Positions 15,704-21,469 of a DNA stretch of 21,469 bases are shown here, piece by piece. The DNA is from Xanthomarina sp035306705 (GTDB lineage Bacteria; Bacteroidota; Bacteroidia; Flavobacteriales; Flavobacteriaceae): NCBI RefSeq assembly GCF_035306705.1, contig NZ_DATGNO010000014.1, positions 1-21,469 on the forward strand, read 5' to 3'. The stretch's first letter is position 1. Every line of letters starts with the position of its first letter. The position numbers and the translations under genes are program-made. Below the pieces are notes generated by a model. It did no database searches and had not been told where the DNA came from. It was given only the letters and a program-made list of their open reading frames with translations.

Positions 15704-16549
15704 ATGTCAAACACACAAGAATTAAAAGATTTAACAACACAAGTACGTAGAGATATTTTACGTATGGTACACAAAGTGAATTCAGGTCATCCTGGAGGTT
15801 CCCTAGGTTGTGCAGAGTTTTTTGTAGCACTTTACCAAGAGATCATGGATAGAAACGAAGGTTTTGATATGGATGGTATTGGGGAAGATATATTTTTCTT
15901 ATCCAATGGTCATATTTCTCCAGTTTTTTATAGTGTTTTAGCTAGATCTGGATATTTTCCTGTTGACGAGTTAAACACCTTTCGCTTAATTAACTCGCGT
16001 TTACAAGGACATCCAACAACCCATGAAAATTTACCTGGAGTAAGAATTGCTTCTGGTTCTTTAGGTCAAGGCCTATCTGTGGCTTTAGGAGCCGCACAAA
16101 CTAAAAAACTAAATAAAGACCCACATTTAGTCTATAGTTTACATGGAGATGGCGAATTACAAGAAGGCCAAAACTGGGAAGCCATTATGTACGCTGCTGG
16201 AAATAAAGTGGACAATATTATTTCGACCATCGATTTAAACGGACAGCAAATTGATGGTTCTACGGACGACGTACTTCCTATGGGAAGTATAAAAGCGAAA
16301 TTTGAAGCTTTTGGTTGGACGGTTGTTGAAATTAACGAAGGCAACGATATAAAAGCTGTTTTAAAAGGAATGGCCGAAGCCAAGTCTAAAACTGGAAAAG
16401 GAAAACCTGTTTGCGTTTTATTAAAAACCGTTATGGGCAATGGTGTTGATTTTATGATGCACACACATGCGTGGCATGGGAAAGCACCAAACGACGAACA
16501 ATTAGCAAACGGATTGGCTCAAAATCCTGAGACTTTAGGAGACTACTAA
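15704..16549 (+). CDS. Transketolase, N-terminal (thiamine diphosphate-binding) half
   Basis: Transketolase transfers two-carbon ketol units in the non-oxidative pentose phosphate pathway. This 281-residue protein is the N-terminal PP module only. It shows SGHPGGSLG (27-35), H70 and H103 at positions expected in the substrate channel, and the cofactor motif HGDGELQEGQNWEA (147-160) with the metal ligand pair D149 and N179 (DLNGQQIDG). It ends naturally with a stop after GLAQNPETLGDY, and the C-terminal half is a separate gene 81 nt downstream. Split transketolases occur in many bacteria and archaea and act as hetero-oligomers, so this is not a frameshift: the downstream gene has its own ATG and a structured spacer intervenes. 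Confidence 0.95.
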   Translation: MSNTQELKDLTTQVRRDILRMVHKVNSGHPGGSLGCAEFFVALYQEIMDRNEGFDMDGIGEDIFFLSNGHISPVFYSVLARSGYFPVDELNTFRLINSRLQGHPTTHENLPGVRIASGSLGQGLSVALGAAQTKKLNKDPHLVYSLHGDGELQEGQNWEAIMYAAGNKVDNIISTIDLNGQQIDGSTDDVLPMGSIKAKFEAFGWTVVEINEGNDIKAVLKGMAEAKSKTGKGKPVCVLLKTVMGNGVDFMMHTHAWHGKAPNDEQLANGLAQNPETLGDY

Positions 16550-16551
16550 AA

Positions 16552-16580
16552 CAGTTTACAGTTGCAGTTTACAGTGCGCA
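16552..16580. repeat. Short direct repeat CAGTTTACAGT between the transketolase halves
   Basis: CAGTTTACAGT occurs at 16552-16562 and again at 16565-16575, a 13-nt period, followed by a partial unit GCGCAGT. CAGT-rich intergenic repeats of this style are, from memory, common in Flavobacteriaceae genomes. This copy sits 2 nt after the stop codon of the first transketolase gene. Confidence 0.65.
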
Positions 16581-16609
16581 GTAAAAAAATGATTAACAAT
16601 TAAAAGATA

Positions 16610-16623
16610 CCCACTTTCGTGGG
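16610..16623 (+). other. Hairpin just upstream of the second transketolase gene
   Basis: CCCAC (16610-16614), loop TTTC, GTGGG (16619-16623), ending 7 nt before the ATG at 16631. It may affect ribosome access or protect the message end. It lacks a U-tract, so it is not a terminator. Confidence 0.45.
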
Positions 16624-16630
16624 CCTAGAA

Positions 16631-17584
16631 ATGAAAACATATACAAATACAGGAAGTAAAGATACACGCTCAGGTTTTGGAGATGGCTTAACTGAACTTG
16701 GAAAAACCAACGAAAACGTGGTCGCTCTTTGTGCCGATTTAATTGGTTCTTTAAAAATGGACGATTTTAAAGAAAATCATCCAGAACGCTTTTTTCAAGT
16801 AGGAATTGCTGAAGCCAACATGATTTGTTTAGCAGCTGGAATGACCATAGGGGGGAAAATCCCTTTTACAGGAACTTTTGCTAACTTTTCTACAGGTCGT
16901 GTTTACGATCAAATTCGCCAGAGTGTTGCTTATTCAGATAAAAACGTGAAAATTTGTGCTTCTCATGCCGGTTTAACTTTAGGGGAAGATGGTGCCACAC
17001 ACCAAATACTTGAAGACATAGGTTTAATGAAGATGTTGCCAGGCATGACCGTTATTAATCCATGCGATTATAACCAAACCAAAGCAGCAACTATAGCTAT
17101 TGCCGATCACCAAGGACCTGTTTATCTGCGTTTTGGAAGACCTAAAGTAGCTAACTTTACTCCAGAAAACCAGAAGTTTGAGATAGGAAAAGCGCTTCAT
17201 TTAGTGGATGGTACAGATGTTACAATTGTTGCAACTGGACATTTGGTTTGGGAAGCTCTTGAAGCTGCAAAAGCTTTAAATGAAAAAGGTATTTCGGCCG
17301 AAGTGATAAACATTCACACCATTAAACCATTGGACGATGCCGCTATTATAAAATCGGTTACAAAAACAGGTTGTATCGTTACTGCCGAAGAACATAACTT
17401 TCTTGGAGGTTTAGGTGAAAGTGTTGCCAGAGTATTAGCAACCAACAAACCAACACCACAAGAATTTGTTGCCACTAAAGATACCTTTGGTGAATCTGGA
17501 ACTCCAGAACAACTTATGGAAAAGTACGGTTTAAATAGCGCGGCTATTGTAAAAGCTGCCGAAGCTGTTATAAAAAGAAAATAA
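16631..17584 (+). CDS. Transketolase, C-terminal (pyrimidine-binding) half
   Basis: This is the Pyr module plus C-terminal domain of transketolase, completing the enzyme encoded with the preceding gene. The 317-residue product has QVGIAEANM with the catalytic glutamate E61 that activates thiamine diphosphate, FANFSTGRVYDQIRQSVAYS, ASHAGLTLGEDGATHQ, and the C-terminal transketolase_C domain (about 185-310) with INIHTIKPLD and AEEHNFLGGLGE. The ATG at 16631 (MKTYTNTG) is preferred over the GTG at 16619, which lies inside a hairpin stem. It follows the N-terminal half by 81 nt on the same strand and is probably co-transcribed. DXS is excluded because the two-gene size and motifs match split transketolase, although the two families share this fold. 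Confidence 0.94.
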   Translation: MKTYTNTGSKDTRSGFGDGLTELGKTNENVVALCADLIGSLKMDDFKENHPERFFQVGIAEANMICLAAGMTIGGKIPFTGTFANFSTGRVYDQIRQSVAYSDKNVKICASHAGLTLGEDGATHQILEDIGLMKMLPGMTVINPCDYNQTKAATIAIADHQGPVYLRFGRPKVANFTPENQKFEIGKALHLVDGTDVTIVATGHLVWEALEAAKALNEKGISAEVINIHTIKPLDDAAIIKSVTKTGCIVTAEEHNFLGGLGESVARVLATNKPTPQEFVATKDTFGESGTPEQLMEKYGLNSAAIVKAAEAVIKRK

Positions 17585-17593
17585 TTGCTAAAT

Positions 17594-17628
17594 TGTTTCG
17601 TTTAATAGTTGAACTTAAAAACGAAACA
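17594..17628 (+). promoter_or_regulatory. Inverted repeat overlapping the translation start region of the barrel protein gene
   Basis: TGTTTCGTTT (17594-17603) and AAACGAAACA (17619-17628) form a perfect 10-bp stem with a 15-nt loop that ends 1 nt before the ATG at 17630. It could mask the start site in mRNA or be an operator. No U-tract follows, and no clear TAnnTTTG box is seen here. Confidence 0.45.
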
Positions 17629-17629
17629 C

Positions 17630-18220
17630 ATGAAAAAAGCACTTTTTATAAGCTTAGCATGTTTGTTGATTACTACTTTTTCTCAGGCCCAAAACGCAAC
17701 AGGATTTGGATTTAAAGGGGGTGTCAATTACAATGCAAATGGCGATTATTTTGAATCCATAAATAGTAATGCCGAACATCCAGAAAGAAATATTGGATAT
17801 CATTTTGGGATTTTTGGAAAGATTGGTGGTAAAATTTACGCCAAACCAGAATTAGTTTACACTAGCACAACTAGCGACTATAGTACGGGAAGCTTTAAAA
17901 TGCAAAAACTGGATGCGCCACTTTTAGTAGGTGTCAGATTCTTTCATATGTTTAATGTGTTTGCAGGACCTTCCTTTCAATATATTTTAGACAGCGAATT
18001 TGAAGGTGTCAATATTACAAACATTAAAAACGATTTTACCGTAGGGTTAAACTTTGGAGTTGGAGTTAGCTTCAACAAAATAGGAATCGATTTAAGATAC
18101 GAAAGAGGTTTTAGCGACAATGAAGCTAGCTTTATAAACAACAATGTTACACCAGCAGCCGAAAGTAGAATTGATACGAGACCAGATCAACTTATTTTAA
18201 GCTTGTCGTTTATATTATAA
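17630..18220 (+). CDS. Outer-membrane beta-barrel protein (PorT-like family)
   Basis: This 196-residue protein has a clear signal peptide (MKKALFISLACLLITTFSQA, cleavage after QA) and a mature part made of alternating hydrophobic strands ending in a C-terminal aromatic-hydrophobic residue pattern (LILSLSFIL), typical of small eight-stranded outer-membrane barrels. The opening GFGFKGGVNYN, the FVDAPLLVG-like LDAPLLVGVRFF and the FAGPSFQYIL segments match the family commonly called PorT or outer membrane beta-barrel (PF13568). No function can be given; members are not all PorT itself, which acts in type IX secretion. The start at 17630 is fixed by the signal peptide (an in-frame upstream codon at 17609 adds seven residues). 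It ends at a bidirectional terminator. Confidence 0.88.
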   Translation: MKKALFISLACLLITTFSQAQNATGFGFKGGVNYNANGDYFESINSNAEHPERNIGYHFGIFGKIGGKIYAKPELVYTSTTSDYSTGSFKMQKLDAPLLVGVRFFHMFNVFAGPSFQYILDSEFEGVNITNIKNDFTVGLNFGVGVSFNKIGIDLRYERGFSDNEASFINNNVTPAAESRIDTRPDQLILSLSFIL

Positions 18221-18240
18221 TCTAATTTTATACAATCATA

Positions 18241-18276
18241 AAAAAAGCCACTTAAAACAATTTAAGTGGCTTTTTT
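18241..18276. terminator. Bidirectional terminator between convergent genes
   Basis: AAAAAAGCCACTTAAA (18241-18256), loop ACAA, TTTAAGTGGCTTTTTT (18261-18276) is a perfect 16-bp inverted repeat. The T-run serves the barrel-protein gene on the plus strand, and the A-run gives a T-run on the minus strand for the FKBP gene that ends at 18296. Confidence 0.93.
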
Positions 18277-18295
18277 GTGCTTCAAAATCACAGTC

Positions 18296-19381
18296 TTATC
18301 CAGGATAAGTAGGATCTAAATAATCAGGAGTGCCATTACCATTGGAATCTATATAAATAACCGTTTTTAAAGTAAAGGTCCCATCGTTATTGTCTGTTAT
18401 GCTATATAATAACTCTCCAGGAGCCGCATTTACATTAAAGTAAGTTTCAGCTGCCTCGTACGTGGTGAACGGTTGCATACTTTCATTTTGATTATAAGTA
18501 TTTCGCTCTATTTCATCTTTAGTTAAAACACCATCACCATCATCGTCCACATCCAGAAAATCAGGAATACCATCACCATCCGTATCGTCATTAAAGTTAT
18601 TGCCATCGTTGTTTATATCTTCTAAATAAGAAAATACGCCATCCATATCATGATCTAAAAGGATTCTTTTTTCAGGTCTAAAAGAAAAAATCATATTGGA
18701 GTAAGCAGGTATATTATTTTGAGTTTGAGAAAAATAACCCAATCCTGAAGGAACAAAAACAGCTCCAATACCATGATTATGATTTGTTACCGTTCCGTCT
18801 AAGTTTTCTGTAAAAGCTTCTCTTGCTTTAAACATGATAAGTCCTTCTTTAAACCCATCAACCACTCCCAATTGAGTCCCAACAGAAGTTAAATAAAAAG
18901 GCACTCCAGAAACCGTGCTATCAAAAAGAGTCCCGTCTACTAAAAACCCTTTGTAATTGGCAAAAACCTGATCAATAGGATGAATATCTCCTCCTCGACC
19001 TTCTCTAACATTCAAATAATATAATGTACAAGGAATACCATCGGAATCCTTTACTATTTTACTTGAAACTTGATTTATTAATGGAATTTTATCGCTATTT
19101 GCTCCTGCAATGGTATCAAAAACAATTTCAAAATTATCGTTAGGAGTTACAGTATAAGGAAATGTGCTTAAATTGCTATACGCATCATTTTGCTCAAACT
19201 CTTCGTAATTATAAAAATGCGTGGATAAATACGCTTCTATTTCAAGTATATTCTCATCATAAACTTCCTGTCGGTCTCTTGGTGGAACTACAATAGGTCC
19301 ATCATCATCGTCATCCTTTTTACAAGACAAAACAACCAAGCCAAAACACAATATTGCTGTTGCTAAATTTCTAAATTTCAT
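18296..19381 (-). CDS. FKBP-type peptidyl-prolyl isomerase lipoprotein with calcium-repeat tail
   Basis: This is a predicted membrane-anchored prolyl isomerase. The 361 residues begin with a lipoprotein signal (MKFRNLATAILCFGLVVLSC, lipidated C20) followed by an acidic KKDDDDDG spacer. An FKBP domain spans roughly 105-237, with VFANYKGFLVDGTLFDST, VDGFKEGLIMFKAREA and the AVFVPSGLGY loop that lines the active site. The C-terminal part carries thrombospondin type 3-like calcium-binding repeats (243-290: DHDMDGVFSYLEDINNDG, DDTDGDGIPDFLDVDDDGDG; and a last DSNGNGTPDYLD at 344-355). The gliding protein GldI is a shorter FKBP lipoprotein, but this one is longer and I do not equate them. The ATG at 19381 is set by the lipobox; an upstream codon at 19405 overlies the promoter. 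Confidence 0.9.
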   Translation of the reverse strand: MKFRNLATAILCFGLVVLSCKKDDDDDGPIVVPPRDRQEVYDENILEIEAYLSTHFYNYEEFEQNDAYSNLSTFPYTVTPNDNFEIVFDTIAGANSDKIPLINQVSSKIVKDSDGIPCTLYYLNVREGRGGDIHPIDQVFANYKGFLVDGTLFDSTVSGVPFYLTSVGTQLGVVDGFKEGLIMFKAREAFTENLDGTVTNHNHGIGAVFVPSGLGYFSQTQNNIPAYSNMIFSFRPEKRILLDHDMDGVFSYLEDINNDGNNFNDDTDGDGIPDFLDVDDDGDGVLTKDEIERNTYNQNESMQPFTTYEAAETYFNVNAAPGELLYSITDNNDGTFTLKTVIYIDSNGNGTPDYLDPTYPG

Positions 19382-19393
19382 TATTGCTTCTTT

Positions 19394-19428
19394 TTTGAGG
19401 TGCAAGATACAATTTATTAATAATTTTG
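19394..19428 (+). promoter_or_regulatory. Promoter of the S4-domain gene
   Basis: A perfect TAnnTTTG box (TAATTTTG) at 19421-19428, with TTTG at 19394-19397 and a 23-nt spacer (the long end of the usual range). The ATG follows at 19463. It overlaps the divergent promoter for the FKBP lipoprotein. Confidence 0.6.
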
Positions 19429-19433
19429 CACAA
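19402..19433 (-). promoter_or_regulatory. Probable promoter of the FKBP lipoprotein gene
   Basis: On the minus strand TTG (plus 19431-19433) and TATCTTGC (plus 19402-19409) are 21 nt apart. The -7 box is TAnnTTG, one T short of consensus. The ATG is about 20 nt downstream at 19381. Confidence 0.45.
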
Positions 19434-19462
19434 GAACATTAACGTTGATTTAGATAAAAGTT

Positions 19463-19834
19463 ATGCGAATTGATAAGTATTTATGGTGTGTAAGGTACTA
19501 CAAAACAAGAAGTATTGCTACAACAGCGTGCAGAAAGGGACACATAAGGGTAAATGGAGATGTAGCAAAACCAAGTCGCGATGTTTTCCCAACAGATGAA
19601 ATCCAAGTCCGAAAAGACCAAATAAATTACACCTTAACCATAAACGATATTCCCCCAAACAGGGTTAGTGCCAAATTAGTTGATATCTATAGAATCGATA
19701 CCACGCCTAAGGAAGCTTTTGAAGCACAAGATCTTTTAAAATACTCTAAGGATTATTATAGAAAGAAGGGAACCGGACGTCCTACTAAAAAAGATAGAAG
19801 AGATATTGAGGATTACCAAGATGAAAATGAATGA
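19463..19834 (+). CDS. S4-domain RNA-binding protein, Hsp15-like
   Basis: The 123-residue basic protein begins directly with an S4 domain (about 1-60: MRIDKYLWCVRYYKTRSIAT, CRKGHIRVNGDVAKPS, and VRKDQINYTLTI), followed by a charged tail that includes YYRKKGTGRPTKKDRRDIED. This architecture and the GRPTKKDRR segment match Hsp15 (HslR/YrfH), which in E. coli binds free 50S subunits still holding peptidyl-tRNA and helps recycle them. Whether it plays the same part here, or the RqcP-like part of small S4 proteins in other phyla, is not decided by the sequence. It has its own promoter divergent from the FKBP lipoprotein gene, and the phosphoribosyltransferase gene follows 69 nt later. Confidence 0.9.
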   Translation: MRIDKYLWCVRYYKTRSIATTACRKGHIRVNGDVAKPSRDVFPTDEIQVRKDQINYTLTINDIPPNRVSAKLVDIYRIDTTPKEAFEAQDLLKYSKDYYRKKGTGRPTKKDRRDIEDYQDENE

Positions 19835-19865
19835 TAAAATCATCTTATGTTTTAAATTTGTATTT

Positions 19866-19873
19866 TATCTTTG
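19866..19873 (+). promoter_or_regulatory. -7 box of the phosphoribosyltransferase gene
   Basis: TATCTTTG is a perfect TAnnTTTG match 30 nt before the ATG at 19904. The in-frame TTG at 19871, which could be mistaken for the start codon, is the last three bases of this box. No strong -33 TTG is seen. Confidence 0.55.
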
Positions 19874-19903
19874 AATAAGCAACCTAACAAATTCCTATTA
19901 AAC

Positions 19904-20407
19904 ATGGCTTTAACTAAAAATGTAATTTTAGACCACGACGAAATCAATCATAAGATTAAGCGAATTGCTTATCAGATATACGAAAACAATGTAAACGAGA
20001 CTGAAGTTGTTTTAGCTGGGATTGATAGAAATGGGTATATTCTTGCAGAAAAACTAAAAGCAGCCTTAATTGAAATCTCACCGATAACTCCTGTGCTATG
20101 CAAAGTGAGCATTGATAAAAAAAATCCTAGGAAAGATATTAAAACATCTATTAGTGCTGAAGATTACAAAAATAAATCGGTTGTTTTAATTGACGATGTT
20201 CTAAATTCTGGCACGACTTTAATTTATGGCGTTAAGCATTTTCTAGAAGTTCCTTTAAAACAGTTTAAAACTGCTGTGTTGGTAAATAGGAATCATAAGA
20301 AGTATCCTGTGAAAGCAGATTTTAAAGGCATCTCCTTGTCCACTTCTTTAAATGAGCACGTAGATGTTATTTTAGATGGAAAAGTGTATAAAGCGTATCT
20401 AAAATAG
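19904..20407 (+). CDS. Phosphoribosyltransferase domain protein (PyrR-like)
   Basis: The 167-residue protein is a type I phosphoribosyltransferase: the PRPP-binding loop VVLIDDVLNSGTTL (93-106) with the adjacent acidic pair is clear, AGIDRNGYILAEKL (38-51) is the preceding pyrophosphate-loop region, and the C-terminal ISLSTSLNEHVDVIL matches PyrR-like proteins. PyrR proteins are uracil phosphoribosyltransferases and, in some bacteria, RNA-binding regulators of pyrimidine genes. No pyrimidine genes are nearby, so its substrate is open. I start it at the ATG at 19904 (MALTKNVIL), not at TTG 19871, which lies in the -7 box. Its last 9 nt overlap the convergent shikimate kinase gene. Confidence 0.87.
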   Translation: MALTKNVILDHDEINHKIKRIAYQIYENNVNETEVVLAGIDRNGYILAEKLKAALIEISPITPVLCKVSIDKKNPRKDIKTSISAEDYKNKSVVLIDDVLNSGTTLIYGVKHFLEVPLKQFKTAVLVNRNHKKYPVKADFKGISLSTSLNEHVDVILDGKVYKAYLK

Positions 20408-20917
20408 TTTTGCAACAATATCTCCTACCACTTTTTCCTTAGGTTTGTTGGCATCTATTTTAAAATTGGCCTGATTATAAAAGTGCAAGCGCTCAAACAA
20501 ATGTTTTCCTACAAACTCTAACATGTCGTTTTCAGTAGTTACATATTGAACCAATGGTCGATTTGCTTCATCTGCCATTAATCTTTTTGACAATTCATTT
20601 AATGGAACATTTAGAAAGAAAGATGTGACATCCTCGTTTTCTAGTATTAATTTTAAATTATTAGAAAAACATGGAGTACCTCCTCCAAGAGACAAAATCA
20701 TGTTGCCTTTTAATGATAAAATCTCTTTTAAATAGCTATTTTCAATTTTTCTGAAAAAAATTTCACCTTTTTCTAAAAATATTTTTTGGATCGTTTTGCC
20801 CTCTTTTTCTTCTATAAATTTATCGAGATCTAGAAATTCGAAACCTAAAATTTTAGCTAATTCACTGCCTATTAATGACTTTCCTGAAGCCATGTATCCT
20901 ATTAAAATAATTTTCAT
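20399..20917 (-). CDS. aroK: Shikimate kinase
   Basis: Shikimate kinase phosphorylates shikimate with ATP in the pathway to aromatic amino acids. The 172-residue product has Walker A GYMASGKS (7-14), the DxD pair D30/D32 in FLDLDKFIE, substrate arginine R56 in IFFRKIE, the GGG at 78-80 (SLGGGTP) that binds shikimate, and R120 in the lid (ANRPL). Length and motif spacing are normal. The ATG at 20917 is chosen because the protein begins with the standard hydrophobic strand MKIILIG; the longer frame to 20965 adds 16 unrelated residues. Its 3' end overlaps the convergent phosphoribosyltransferase gene by 9 nt, with no terminator between. A TTACTTTG-type near-match to the -7 box lies about 35 nt upstream of the ATG. 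Confidence 0.96.
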   Translation of the reverse strand: MKIILIGYMASGKSLIGSELAKILGFEFLDLDKFIEEKEGKTIQKIFLEKGEIFFRKIENSYLKEILSLKGNMILSLGGGTPCFSNNLKLILENEDVTSFFLNVPLNELSKRLMADEANRPLVQYVTTENDMLEFVGKHLFERLHFYNQANFKIDANKPKEKVVGDIVAKLF

Positions 20918-20992
20918 AAATATGATCCTGTTATAACTTTTTGTCTTTGCAAAGTAACAAAACAAAAAAACAAAAATATTATTAAAAAAAGG

Positions 20993-21023
20993 TTTGGAAT
21001 ATTAATTAAACATTCTATATTTG
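20993..21023 (+). promoter_or_regulatory. Bacteroidetes-type promoter of tRNA-Lys
   Basis: TTTG (20993-20996), 19 nt, TATATTTG (21016-21023): a complete match to the -33/-7 consensus, 29 nt before the mature tRNA start. Confidence 0.88.
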
Positions 21024-21052
21024 CACCCTCAATAAAGAGAGACAAACAGAAT

Positions 21053-21125
21053 GACCTGGTAGCTCAGTTGGTAGAGCATCTCCCTTTTAAGGAGAGGGTC
21101 CTGGGTTCGAGCCCCAGCCCGGTCA
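21053..21125 (+). tRNA. tRNA-Lys (anticodon TTT)
   Basis: A 73-nt cloverleaf: acceptor GACCTGG pairs with CCCGGTC (one T-G pair) plus discriminator A. The D arm contains AGCTCAGTTGGTAGAGC, the anticodon stem TCTCC/GGAGA encloses the loop CTTTTAA with TTT at 21086-21088, and the T arm has GGTTCGAGCCCC. CCA is not encoded. It is followed at once by a terminator. Confidence 0.97.
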
Positions 21126-21126
21126 C

Positions 21127-21161
21127 AAAAAAAAGTTAAGCAAAATTGCTTAACTTTTTTT
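21127..21161 (+). terminator. Rho-independent terminator after tRNA-Lys
   Basis: GTTAAGC (21135-21141) and GCTTAAC (21148-21154), flanked by an A-run and a T-run (21155-21161). The A-run would make it functional on the minus strand as well. Confidence 0.88.
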
Positions 21162-21182
21162 ATTTTTACTCATTATTAGAAT

Positions 21183-21267
21183 GCGCACGTGGCGGAATTG
21201 GTAGACGCGCTAGCTTGAGGGGCTAGTATTCGCTTAGGATGTGGAAGTTCGAGTCTTCTCGTGCGCA
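21183..21267 (+). tRNA. tRNA-Leu (anticodon GAG)
   Basis: An 85-nt class II tRNA: acceptor GCGCACG pairs with CGTGCGC plus discriminator A, the D-arm region reads GCGGAATTGGTAGACGC, the anticodon stem CTAGC/GCTAG holds the loop TTGAGGG with GAG at 21217-21219, there is a long variable arm, and the T arm has GTTCGAGTC. CCA is not encoded. No clear promoter is visible in the gap after the tRNA-Lys terminator, so it may depend on read-through. Confidence 0.96.
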
Positions 21268-21310
21268 CTTTTAATTAAAAAATACGATTAAGAAATTCTT
21301 CAACACTTAG

Positions 21311-21469
21311 TTAATCAAGCTTTACAAGCTGTGCATCTAACGTTCCATTTTCAATCCATAAAATTTTAGTAGCAGATATTTTTCTAAATTTAATAGCTAT
21401 CGTTATTCCATTCTGGATAAATCTTGCTTCATAAGTAGTATCAGTAGTAGAATCCGAGCTGGAAAATTG
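21311..21469 (-). CDS. C-terminal fragment of an unrecognised protein (runs off the window)
   Basis: The minus strand is open from the window edge to a TAA at 21311-21313, giving 52 residues that begin QFSSSDSTTDTTYEARFIQN and end NGTLDAQLVKLD. The sequence looks like beta-strand-rich protein with a Ser/Thr-rich stretch. I recognise no family. The codon choice resembles the neighbours, and the long open frame to the edge supports a real gene, but only its end is visible. Confidence 0.6.
   Translation of the reverse strand, partial: QFSSSDSTTDTTYEARFIQNGITIAIKFRKISATKILWIENGTLDAQLVKLD

Noticed and set aside
15704..17584. Transketolase broken by a frameshift
   Set aside because: Both halves end and begin at natural domain boundaries, the second has its own ATG, and split transketolases are a known arrangement.
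1..21469. Insertion sequences, prophage, CRISPR array or defence island
   Set aside because: No transposase, integrase, Cas or phage structural gene, no regularly spaced repeats, and tRNA genes at the right end show no attached integrase within the window.

Overview
The window looks like a chromosomal core segment of a Flavobacteriaceae-type Bacteroidetes. Coding DNA is AT-rich. Several genes are preceded by the Bacteroidetes sigma-type promoter (TTTG, about 19 nt, TAnnTTTG), and Shine-Dalgarno sequences are mostly absent. The gene content (thrS-infC-rpmI-rplT, dnaB, accA, tgt-lptG-type permease, LytTR regulators, a type IX secretion sorting-domain remnant, PorT-like barrel, FKBP lipoprotein) is typical of the group. 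I see no prophage, insertion sequence, CRISPR array or resistance/defence island.

Layout. 1-345 is non-coding as far as I can tell and holds a block visibly richer in G+C than its surroundings. 346-3739 (+) is the translation operon thrS-infC-rpmI-rplT: its promoter is at 346-376, infC appears to start at an AUA codon, a structured spacer precedes rplT, and a strong terminator ends it. 3740-4681 has no intact gene but contains the decayed 3' end of a type IX secretion substrate on the minus strand, followed by a minus-strand terminator.

4682-15426 is a long minus-strand run. In transcription order it reads tgt, lptG-type permease, EamA transporter; accA (own -7 box and terminator); dnaB, AI-2E permease, a periplasmic protein of the type often labelled asparagine synthetase B, a TPR-HisKA_2 sensor kinase and a LytTR response regulator. 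The last three are packed with 1-nt spacing or overlap and probably form one signalling unit.

15648-18276 (+) carries a split transketolase (two genes) and an outer-membrane beta-barrel protein, closed by a bidirectional terminator. Facing it is a minus-strand FKBP-type isomerase lipoprotein with a calcium-binding-repeat tail. Its promoter overlaps a divergent one for an Hsp15-like S4 protein, which is followed by a PyrR-like phosphoribosyltransferase that converges with and overlaps shikimate kinase. The right end has tRNA-Lys(TTT) with a textbook promoter and terminator, tRNA-Leu(GAG), and the C-terminal 52 codons of an unrecognised minus-strand gene.

I did not find a clearly new multi-gene system. 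The most rewarding leads are the SSB-like DDDIPF tail on DnaB, the queuine transglycosylase lacking its zinc cysteines, the AUA start of infC, the rplT leader structures, the secretion-substrate pseudogene, and the operon linking an amidotransferase-like periplasmic protein to a two-component pair.
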